Assembly (NCBI GenBank): GCA_030377945.1
Contig: JAUCGD010000244.1
Location: 1 to 5,122, forward strand
Length of the DNA: 5,122 nt
Direction of reading: 5' to 3'
Origin: Desulfobacterales bacterium HSG17
GTDB lineage: Bacteria; Desulfobacterota; Desulfobacteria; Desulfobacterales; Desulfococcaceae
The notes under the pieces were generated by a model. That model did not search any database, was not told the origin of the DNA, and worked only from the letters and a program-made list of their open reading frames with translations. Positions 1 to 5,122 of the stretch are shown piece after piece. Both the position numbers and the translations under genes were made by a program. The first letter of the stretch is position 1. Each line of letters starts with the position of its first letter.

Positions 1-364
1 AGAAAAAATTGTCAGGGGAAGAAATAGTTGAATGGGCAAAAAGATTTGCTGAGCTTAAGCCATGTTTATGCAATCGTTGTTTTCAAAATGACTCAAAACT
101 TCTTCATCCCGAAACACTGATCAATTTTAAGCAATGCTTAAATGAATTACTGAAAGGAGAATATGAATTATACGTCCTTTCTCTGCTTCAGCAGGCTGTT
201 CAAAAGAATCAGAATGTCAATTACCGCAGTTCACAGAAGACTTCGCAACGTACAAGAAAAAAAGTATCTTATCAAATTGCACCTTTTGGAAAGGTTTGCC
301 GTTCTGTATTCAAGGAATTACTCGGAATAGGAGATAAAAAATTACGCAATTTGTTCAAACATCT

Positions 365-370
365 TGATGA
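365..370 (+). repeat. Target site duplication, left copy
   Basis: TGATGA directly before the left inverted repeat is repeated exactly at 2018-2023 directly after the right one. Because the repeat tips share a palindromic A/T, the duplication can also be read as GATG (4 bp, 366-369 / 2019-2022) with a 15-bp inverted repeat. Both readings restore the same host sequence. Confidence 0.85.
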
Positions 371-390
371 ACTCGTGAGTCATAAGTTTT
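371..390 (+). repeat. IS left terminal inverted repeat
   Basis: ACTCGTGAGTCATA is the exact reverse complement of 2004-2017. After one mismatch (A385 against T2003) the match resumes for five bases (GTTTT), giving 19 of 20. The tip is itself partly palindromic (ACTC-GT-GAGT). This end adds eight codons and a TAG stop to the truncated host gene. Confidence 0.92.
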
Positions 391-395
391 CAAAA

Positions 396-424
396 TAGAT
401 ATTTCCCTTTTTGAAAAATATGAT
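396..424 (+). promoter_or_regulatory. Candidate transposase promoter
   Basis: A good -10 hexamer, TATGAT at 419-424, lies 17 bases after TAGATA at 396-401, which matches the -35 consensus at four of six positions. Transcription would begin near 431. That is inside the left arm of the hairpin at 427-463, so transcripts from this promoter could not form the full stem. The motif is AT-rich and could arise by chance; position and spacing are what favour it. Confidence 0.4.
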
Positions 425-426
425 AA

Positions 427-463
427 CATAACCTCCAAAGAATTCAATTGAAAGGAGGTTATG
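427..463 (+). promoter_or_regulatory. Hairpin masking transposase RBS and start codon
   Basis: CATAACCTCC (427-436) and GGAGGTTATG (454-463) are perfect 10-bp reverse complements separated by 17 bases. The right arm contains the strong Shine-Dalgarno sequence GGAGG and the ATG at 461. In RNA reading in from the interrupted host gene this stem would block ribosome access. Protection of this kind from read-through transcription is established for IS10 and IS50; its function here is inferred from sequence alone. Confidence 0.65.
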
Positions 464-1918
464 ATGTTTAAATATTTATGCGATGCTTTAAAATTTTTTC
501 GAAGCATTTTTTCCAGATACTCATCATGGATATTATTTTGCATGGTGGTATTGGGATTCATAGGAACAAATGAGATGGTAGGAGTCACCTCTTTCTGCCG
601 GTATTGGGGTGTAGGTGAAACTCTTTACAATGCTTTTCTGAATTTTTTTAGAGCATCTTCCTGGTCGATTCCGGCTCTTATTGCTCATTGGGAAACATAT
701 GTATTGCTTCAGGATGCAGCATTATTTGTCGGAAAAAGAGTTGTGCTGCTTGGAGATCATACATATGTTCCGAAGGACGGTCGGCGAATGCCTGGTGTAG
801 TAACACTGCGCCAGCAATCTGAAACCCAAAGCAAACCCTCTTACTTCAGAGGACATTGCTGGGCTGTTACCGGGCTGGTAATTGGTTCAATGGCCGCTCC
901 TTACTGTCTCCCCCTGGCCTTGTGCATCCAGTTGGGAATGATTCATATTGGTAAGGTTCAAGAGAGCAAGGGGAATAAAAAAACTGCAACCATGGGAACA
1001 ACGGTTGTGACGATGGCACTTGAGTTTGCCGTCAGAAACCATATGCTTAGTATCCTGGTACTTGACGCATTTTTTCCTTCAGGAGTGATTTTTAACCTGG
1101 CTGCATCTGTATGGTGTATTGAGACGCAGCAGCCTTTGTTGACCTTGATTGTCAGAGCCAAAAAGAATTGTGTGGGCTATCACGAAGCGAAAAAAGAAGA
1201 CTACAAAGGAAGTGGTCGTTACCCCAAATATGGCGAGAAAGTCATTCTCATGGAACACTTTGATCATCTTTACCTGTTTTCAAAAGTCACCTGTCAGATT
1301 TATGGCAGGCAGGAAACTGTTGATATGGCAGTATTGGATCTGCTGTGGAAACCGACAGGAGAACTGATTCGTTTTGTCCTGGCTAAAACAAGTCTGGGAC
1401 CTATTGTTTTAATGTGCAGTGACTTAAACCAGGACCCTGTTGCAGCTCTTGAACTATACTGCATAAGAATTCGCATTGAGATCATGATTGATATGCTCAA
1501 AAATATGATAGGGGCCTTTTCTTATCGTTTCTGGTCAAAAATGATGCCTAAGCATTCAAGAAAACCCAAGACAAATAAACTGCTGAAAACTGTTCCTGAA
1601 TGTTGCCTTGATAATGTTAAACGCTGCTGGGAAGCTTATGAACGTTTTGTTATGCTGGGAGCTATTTCTCTGGGGATTCTCTCTCTCATAGCTATCAGAT
1701 ATAAAGATAAAATATGGGAGCAGTTCGATGGATATTTGAGGACACGCTCAAGAGAATATCCGTCTGAGAGAACAGTCAGATATGTGATCGCTCGTCTCAT
1801 ACTCAAGAATTTCCTCATTTCCGCACCGGTTGGGATAATGCGGGAAATTTGGAACAGATGTTTTGAAGTGAAAAAGTTCAAAACAAATCCAATTCGAGCA
1901 TCTGAATCTAAAAAATAG
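461..1918 (+). CDS. DDE transposase of IS4-superfamily insertion sequence
   Basis: Catalyses cut-and-paste movement of the IS at 371-2017 by acting on its inverted repeats. The protein is 485 residues, normal for the superfamily. The probable catalytic triad is D99 (in LLGDHTYVPKDG), D202 (in LVLDAFFPSG) and E340. E340 lies in an exact Y-x2-R-x3-E-x6-K signature made of Y333, R336, E340 and K347, the diagnostic motif of IS4-type transposases. The region between D202 and E340 is large and includes a strand-rich part, consistent with the insertion domain of this group. The C-terminus is basic. Two starts compete: ATG at 461 is only two bases from GGAGG, while ATG at 464 has a more usual five-base gap, so translation may begin at 464. 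No frameshift or internal stop is present, so it appears intact. It does not look split into two frames, and no accessory gene accompanies it. Confidence 0.92.
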   Translation: MMFKYLCDALKFFRSIFSRYSSWILFCMVVLGFIGTNEMVGVTSFCRYWGVGETLYNAFLNFFRASSWSIPALIAHWETYVLLQDAALFVGKRVVLLGDHTYVPKDGRRMPGVVTLRQQSETQSKPSYFRGHCWAVTGLVIGSMAAPYCLPLALCIQLGMIHIGKVQESKGNKKTATMGTTVVTMALEFAVRNHMLSILVLDAFFPSGVIFNLAASVWCIETQQPLLTLIVRAKKNCVGYHEAKKEDYKGSGRYPKYGEKVILMEHFDHLYLFSKVTCQIYGRQETVDMAVLDLLWKPTGELIRFVLAKTSLGPIVLMCSDLNQDPVAALELYCIRIRIEIMIDMLKNMIGAFSYRFWSKMMPKHSRKPKTNKLLKTVPECCLDNVKRCWEAYERFVMLGAISLGILSLIAIRYKDKIWEQFDGYLRTRSREYPSERTVRYVIARLILKNFLISAPVGIMREIWNRCFEVKKFKTNPIRASESKK

Positions 1919-1997
1919 GCTGCATAAGGCTTTACAGCAGAGTCAATATTCAAACAATTATTATTAATGCACTATATTTGCGCTCTGATTTATGATA

Positions 1998-2017
1998 AAA
2001 ACATATGACTCACGAGT
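1998..2017 (+). repeat. IS right terminal inverted repeat
   Basis: TATGACTCACGAGT at 2004-2017 mirrors the left end exactly; the inner five bases AAAAC (1998-2002) also match after one mismatch. An ATG at 1992, just inside this end, is in frame with the downstream host fragment. Confidence 0.92.
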
Positions 2018-2023
2018 TGATGA
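2018..2023 (+). repeat. Target site duplication, right copy
   Basis: TGATGA, identical to 365-370. Deleting 371-2023 rejoins GAT GA with A GAA GAT and restores the host reading frame without loss or gain of a codon. Confidence 0.85.
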
Positions 2024-3466
2024 AGAAGATATTCCTATTCCCCGCAAACATAGAAATACAGGCATTTCTCCTCAAAACAAACTTTCATCGGAGAAAGTTG
2101 AAGAAATTGAAACCTGGATCATGGACTTTGCCAAACGAATCGGTGAACCGAGTCGTCGCAATACAAAAGACACAATATTGCTACCTGCCTGTTATACAAT
2201 TACAATGCTGTATGAATTGTGTTCTGAAAATATCAATGATCAGTCAGATTTTGTTTTTTCAAGATCTACTTTTTATTCAATTTTAACCGGGGATGCCTGT
2301 AAGTATATTCGGGTAAGTTCCCCCAAAACAGATGTTTGCGAGACATGCGATTTATTGCGAACAGAACTGAATTCAATCGCACATGCAGGACCATACCGGG
2401 AAGGGCACGAAATCTCAATGCCTTCAACTTCTCTTTCCAATCACCTTTTTTTGGCCCGCACTGCACGCGACGAATACAAAAATGATCAAAAACGTTCCCA
2501 ATGCGGAGATATAAGCCATTTTTCATTTGATTATTCACAAAATCTGGTTTTACCTCACAAATCGAATCAACCGGGCCCATTTTATTTTTATTCTTTGCGA
2601 AACTGTTATCTTTTCGGAATTACAGATGAATCATGCAACTGTCAAATGAACTACCTGGTTGATGAAGCCGAATGTGGCAAAGGTTCAAATGAGGTTGTTA
2701 GTATGGTCCAGTATTTTCTTTCATCATTACCAGGAATAAAGAAAAAACACATGATTTTCAATGCCGATAATTGCATCGGACAAAACAAAAACAATACAAT
2801 CATGAAATATTTTGCCTGGCTTTGTTCAATAGGCGATTCACAAGTTATTGAAGTAAAATTTATGATAAAAGGCCATACTTTTTTTTCGCCTGACTCCAAT
2901 TTCAGCCTCATTAAAAGAAAATACAGGCGTAGTGATGCTTTCAGTCTTGAGCATCTTGCAGATATTATCAGAGACTCATCAAAAACTAACGATGCAGAGA
3001 TTCTTGATGGCAAGTGTGTTTTTGAATACAAAAAAACTCTCGGAAAACTTTTTAAAGATATACCCAACATAACCAGGTACCACCATTTTTATTTCGATGC
3101 GTCTCGCCCCGGAATTGTCGAATTAAAGGAAAATTTTAACAGTGCATGGACGGAAAAGAATATATTGAAGGTTAAAACTTCAGATCATAAAGCATGTGCA
3201 AAGAAATTAAAATTTCCAGACTGTATTCCTCCCGGCCTGACACCTATAAAACAAATTGATCTTTATGAGAAAGTAAGAAAATATGTACCTGAGAAATACA
3301 AGAATATTTTGTGTCCGAAGCCTTCGAGTGATGTTATTGTATTAGGTAAGAAACAGAAAAAGGAGAAAACAAAACAGAAAAAAATATCTTAAAAGCATAA
3401 TTAAATCAAAATAAAGTACTATTGTTTTTGTTATAATTATATATTGTATTTTTTCAATCACTGAGT

Positions 3467-3490
3467 TCATTTTTTATTGGTAAAAAATGA
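3467..3490. repeat. Perfect AT-rich palindrome downstream of DUF7869-like gene
   Basis: TCATTTTTTA (3467-3476) and TAAAAAATGA (3481-3490) are exact reverse complements around a TTGG loop. It has no run of T after the stem on the plus strand, so a classical terminator is not supported. With so many A and T bases, chance is possible. Confidence 0.5.
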
Positions 3491-3523
3491 TGCTTATGTA
3501 CCTTTTCGCTTAAACGGAACCAT

Positions 3524-3682
3524 ATGTATTCAGAAAAAAAGTATTACAATAGATTTACCTGGAGTAAATTCGGTAGTGAGCACGGAATACTTCAATATTG
3601 GCAAGGTTTTCTCTGCTTGAACTTTTCACCTGTAAAGCTTTGCCCCTGTGGACAGAGATTATCATGTAAATCCTGTCTTTAA
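3524..3682 (+). CDS. Possible 52-residue cysteine-rich small protein, unknown
   Basis: ATG at 3524 opens 52 codons ending at TAA 3680-3682; the frame is open back to a TGA at 3488. The C-terminal part reads LCPCGQRLSCKSCL, with cysteines at 40, 42, 48 and 51 (C-x-C-x5-C-x2-C), a spacing that could bind a metal such as zinc. The N-terminal part is rich in aromatic residues (YY, FTW, YW). Only a weak GGA lies upstream, five bases before the ATG, and no promoter is clear. I do not recognise it. It could be a remnant of a longer gene or a chance ORF in non-coding DNA. Confidence 0.25.
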   Translation: MYSEKKYYNRFTWSKFGSEHGILQYWQGFLCLNFSPVKLCPCGQRLSCKSCL

Positions 3683-3688
3683 GGGGCA
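3641..3688. repeat. Imperfect inverted repeat over the small ORF's 3' end
   Basis: TGCCCC (3641-3646) and GACAG (3651-3655) pair with CTGTC (3673-3677) and GGGGCA (3683-3688), leaving an unmatched bulge of four against five bases and a 17-base loop. It is the most GC-rich structure of the intergenic stretch. No T-run follows on either strand, so it is not a standard terminator. Role unknown. Confidence 0.35.
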
Positions 3689-3751
3689 TGGCACGGTATT
3701 GTGGGAAATAATTCGCATAAAAATATGAGAAAGAAAAGAATTAAATTTTTT

Positions 3752-3780
3752 ATATTGAGTTTCAATATTATTGTTTTTTT
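3752..3780 (+). terminator. Weak plus-strand terminator candidate
   Basis: ATATTGA (3752-3758) and TCAATAT (3762-3768) form a seven-pair stem with a three-base loop, followed by TATTG and a run of seven T at 3774-3780. It would stop plus-strand transcripts from running into the convergent M48 gene, and its right arm overlaps that gene's stop codon. The stem is nearly all A-T pairs and the T-run begins a few bases late, so it would be weak. Read on the minus strand it is followed by A, so it would not end the M48 transcript. Confidence 0.3.
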
Positions 3781-5087
3781 ACATATCCCCATTTCACAAG
3801 GCTGTCATATGCATGTTTGGCATAATCTCCTTGATTCACAGCCTGGAGATATTTATTATAATAATTAGCAGCATCTTTTTTGCTCTGCATCCCTTCCTTG
3901 GAATATCCTTTAAAAAATGTCAGGCTGGGATTGCCTGGCAATGCTTTATCACATGCATCAAATTCATTAAAAGCTGCATTGTATTTTTTATTTTTTAATT
4001 TTGCAAATCCGCTCATATGGTATGCTTGAGGTTCCCTTGGGTAAGCTCTTTTTGCCTTTACTGCATAAGATTCTGCCTGGCTGTATTTTTTTTGAGCTAT
4101 CTGGCATTTGCTCATCATTAACAGTCCCACATAGTCTCTTGGAGCTTTTTTAAGAGCTTTTTGAAAATAAGTCTGGGCATCGGAAAGCTTGTTTTGAGCC
4201 ATTGCACTTTCCCCTTTTTGAATATTTTCAATAGGTTCTTTTATCTTTCTAAGGCTTGCAATGCTGTCCATATACTTTTCCCGGTTTACAGGAAAATTTT
4301 GTGTGGCTTGATATTTTGTTCTGGAATTTTCCACAGCTGTGTTGTAGCGCTCATCGCTCATGGGATGTGTTGAAAATAAAACTTCTGCATATCCGGGTTT
4401 ACTTTTTGAAAGACTTTTGAGCATACTCATCAACCCGACATGCCCCTTTGTGCTGTAACCTGCCTGAACCATGTACTGATTTCCCAGGTCATCTGCCTGA
4501 CGCTCGTTATTCCGGCTGTATTTGGCTAAGAGCAGACCTGCTCCCATCATTCCAAGCTGGCCTGCAAGATCTGAATATTTTGCATATTTGGCACTTACAA
4601 CAAGCTGAATTCCGGCCAGCAATCCTGAAGTCAACTGACTTTTTGACATCTGGGATGCTGTGTGACGTGCATTAACATGACCAAGTTCATGTCCCATAAG
4701 TGCTGACAGTTCTGCTTCATTGTTAAGTTTAAGCAAAATACCCCGTGTTGCGGCAATAGTTCCGCCCGGAAAAGCATAAGCATTAACATAGGTAGCATTA
4801 ACAACCTGAAATGAATAAGGCATCTGCTTGCGATGGGTCAGGGGAACCAGTTTTTTTCCAACCTGTGAGACATAATTATTCAATCTCCCATCCTGAGATA
4901 CGCCATAATCCGATGAAAACTGATGGGGTGCATATTGTTGATCTACCTGGACTTCCTGCTGCTCAGACATAAGCATTAGTTGATTTTCACCGGTAACAGG
5001 GTTGACAGCACATCCCAAAGCAAAACCTGCTGCTGACATGGATGTAAGCCATAAAAAATCCCGGCGTGTCAGTTGACTTTTTGACAA
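3768..5087 (-). CDS. M48-family zinc metalloprotease with Tat-type signal and TPR tail (BepA-like)
   Basis: Predicted exported zinc endopeptidase of the cell envelope; relatives such as BepA (YfgC) act in outer-membrane protein quality control, so the envelope role here is inferred by family. Numbered from the TTG at 5087: twin-arginine motif RRDFLWL (8-14), short hydrophobic segment, then ALGC with C26 as possible lipidation site, though A instead of L at -3 is not ideal. The mature part begins CAVNPVTG, common in bacterial M48 lipoproteins. The protease domain spans about 40-255 with HELGH (H133, E134, H137) and the third zinc ligand E195 in NNERQADD. TPR-like helical repeats follow at about 287-320, 322-355, 356-388 and 389-415. 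The start is uncertain: TTG has no ribosome binding site, and the frame continues to the window edge through a TEQK repeat, so the gene may be 5'-partial. It is convergent with the transposon locus and has no partner in view. Confidence 0.93.
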   Translation of the reverse strand: MSKSQLTRRDFLWLTSMSAAGFALGCAVNPVTGENQLMLMSEQQEVQVDQQYAPHQFSSDYGVSQDGRLNNYVSQVGKKLVPLTHRKQMPYSFQVVNATYVNAYAFPGGTIAATRGILLKLNNEAELSALMGHELGHVNARHTASQMSKSQLTSGLLAGIQLVVSAKYAKYSDLAGQLGMMGAGLLLAKYSRNNERQADDLGNQYMVQAGYSTKGHVGLMSMLKSLSKSKPGYAEVLFSTHPMSDERYNTAVENSRTKYQATQNFPVNREKYMDSIASLRKIKEPIENIQKGESAMAQNKLSDAQTYFQKALKKAPRDYVGLLMMSKCQIAQKKYSQAESYAVKAKRAYPREPQAYHMSGFAKLKNKKYNAAFNEFDACDKALPGNPSLTFFKGYSKEGMQSKKDAANYYNKYLQAVNQGDYAKHAYDSLVKWGYVKKQ

Positions 5088-5088
5088 G

Positions 5089-5122
5089 TTTTTTTGTTCT
5101 GTTTTTTGTTCTGTTTTTTGTT
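5089..5122. repeat. 12-bp tandem repeat at the M48 gene's N-terminal end
   Basis: GTTCTGTTTTTT occurs twice in full (5096-5107, 5108-5119), with a partial copy on each side and the right one cut by the window edge. As twelve is a multiple of three, read on the minus strand in the M48 frame each unit encodes the same four residues, TEQK. Slippage would therefore change the length of the N-terminal extension without breaking the frame. Confidence 0.75.

Larger units (their letters stand above)
9..398 (+). pseudogene. 5' fragment of DUF7869-like (putative transposase-related) gene, cut by IS
   Basis: N-terminal part of a gene split by the insertion sequence at 371-2017. The native codons run to 370; the last residues and the TAG stop at 396-398 are IS sequence. 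The first possible start is TTG at 9, without a visible ribosome binding site, and the frame is open to the window edge, so the true start is probably upstream. Visible features are a cysteine cluster near residues 19-24 (C19, C21, C24), a basic stretch around 75-86 and a helical segment at about 94-118 reading KVCRSVFKELLGIGDKKLRNL. A 'VC+..F...LGI' segment followed by a 'G/D..P....+...N' stretch is, as I remember it, typical of the region before the DUF7869 core in eukaryotic proteins. Joining codon 369-371 to the codons from 2025 gives one uninterrupted protein with the fragment at 2018-3392. The truncated product is unlikely to work alone. Family assignment is from remembered motifs. Confidence 0.7.
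371..2017 (+). mobile_element. Complete insertion sequence, IS4 superfamily (YREK DDE transposase)
   Basis: A 1,647-bp element bounded by inverted repeats (14 bp exact, 19 of 20 overall) and flanked by a perfect TGATGA direct repeat. It carries one gene, a 485-codon DDE transposase reading left to right, preceded by a short leader with a candidate promoter and a hairpin over the ribosome binding site. The right non-coding end is about 100 bp. It lies in the same orientation as the gene it interrupts. Intact ends, an intact transposase and a perfect target duplication indicate a recent and possibly still active insertion. The YREK signature places it in the IS4 superfamily. A 4-bp duplication would suit IS701- or ISH3-like groups and a 6-bp one IS1634-like groups, so I leave the subgroup open. 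Confidence 0.93.
1992..3392 (+). pseudogene. 3' fragment of DUF7869-like (putative transposase-related) gene
   Basis: Main part of the gene split by the IS; native sequence starts at 2018, and the ATG at 1992 plus the first nine codons are IS-derived with no ribosome binding site visible. In fragment numbering: a Cys pair C116-x2-C119 (DVCETCD) followed by H151 and a helical stretch; then a core at about 175-325 with D180 in FSFDYSQN, D259 in NADNCIGQNKNN, and GHTFFSPD (H295, D301) followed by F304 and a basic KRKYRR patch (308-313). This order matches my memory of DUF7869 proteins in animals and oomycetes, including the QPG..YF and GSNEV blocks at 193-198 and 231-235. The spaced acidic residues suggest an RNase H-like nuclease fold, but catalysis is not shown. 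The tail (about 452-466) is lysine-rich. No stop or frameshift interrupts the frame, so apart from the IS the gene looks undecayed. Rejoined length is at least 576 residues. Confidence 0.75.
3393..3767. other. Intergenic stretch between convergent genes
   Basis: About 375 bases, very AT-rich in its first third, between the plus-strand DUF7869-like fragment and the minus-strand M48 gene. It contains a 10-bp AT palindrome, a 52-codon possible small ORF, an imperfect hairpin and a weak terminator-like hairpin, listed separately. If the DUF7869-like gene belongs to its own transposon, the right end of that transposon should lie here, but the matching left end is outside the window. I see no tRNA, rRNA or CRISPR repeat. 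Confidence 0.6.

Noticed and set aside
355..588. Minus-strand ORF over the IS left end
   Set aside because: It crosses the IS boundary, the promoter-hairpin leader and the transposase start; its C-terminal end only reads the inverted repeat backwards. A shadow of real features.
1920..1941. Possible terminator after the transposase
   Set aside because: GCTG and CAGC give only a four-pair stem with a long loop and no T-run.
1636..1953. Minus-strand ORF over the transposase C-terminus
   Set aside because: Antisense to a well-supported transposase, with no domain features of its own.
2005..2286. Plus-strand ORF starting in the right inverted repeat
   Set aside because: It overlaps the DUF7869-like fragment in another frame and shows no recognisable motif; the competing frame has clear family motifs.
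3409..3437. TATAAT at 3432-3437 as a promoter
   Set aside because: No acceptable -35 box at a proper distance, and the region is so AT-rich that a TATAAT is expected by chance.
4448..4675. Plus-strand ORF inside the M48 gene
   Set aside because: It is the antisense of the conserved protease domain between the zinc motif and the third ligand; no independent evidence.
1..5122. CRISPR array, tRNA, rRNA or multi-gene defence system
   Set aside because: No spaced direct repeats, cloverleaf-like or rRNA-like sequence seen; the only genes are the IS, the gene it splits, a doubtful small ORF and the M48 protease.

Overview
The window looks like bacterial DNA, AT-rich, and probably from a Gram-negative. 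The best taxonomic hint is the gene at the right edge. It encodes an M48 metalloprotease with a twin-arginine signal, a cysteine directly after it, a 'CAVNPVTG' start to the mature protein and a C-terminal TPR tail, a build I associate with anaerobic Desulfobacterota. That assignment is an inference from one gene.

Positions 1-3392 are a nested mobile-DNA locus. A complete 1,647-bp insertion sequence of the IS4 superfamily (371-2017) sits inside an older plus-strand gene. It has near-perfect terminal inverted repeats, a perfect direct repeat of the target (TGATGA) on both sides, and one DDE transposase gene with an exact YREK signature. Removing the element and one target copy joins the flanking reading frames exactly, giving a single protein of at least 576 residues. 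The first half of that protein is at 9-370 and the rest at 2018-3392. The larger half carries the motifs FSFDYSQN, NADNCIGQNKNN and KGHTFFSPD. From memory these match the DUF7869-type proteins that are abundant in animals and oomycetes and are thought to be transposon-related, with a probable RNase H-like fold. A bacterial member freshly split by an IS is the most unusual item here.

The IS also shows a neat control arrangement. A 10-bp perfect inverted repeat (427-436 / 454-463) would bury the transposase ribosome binding site and start codon in any transcript reading in from the host gene. A candidate internal promoter would start transcription within the left arm and so avoid the hairpin.

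Positions 3393-3767 hold no long gene. They contain a perfect AT-rich palindrome, a 52-codon cysteine-rich small ORF of unknown status, an imperfect hairpin at its end, and a weak bidirectional-looking hairpin beside the convergent M48 gene. The M48 gene (minus strand, 3768 to about 5087 or beyond) is convergent with the transposon locus and appears to be ordinary chromosomal housekeeping. Its reading frame stays open through an in-frame 12-bp tandem repeat to the window edge, so its true start probably lies outside.
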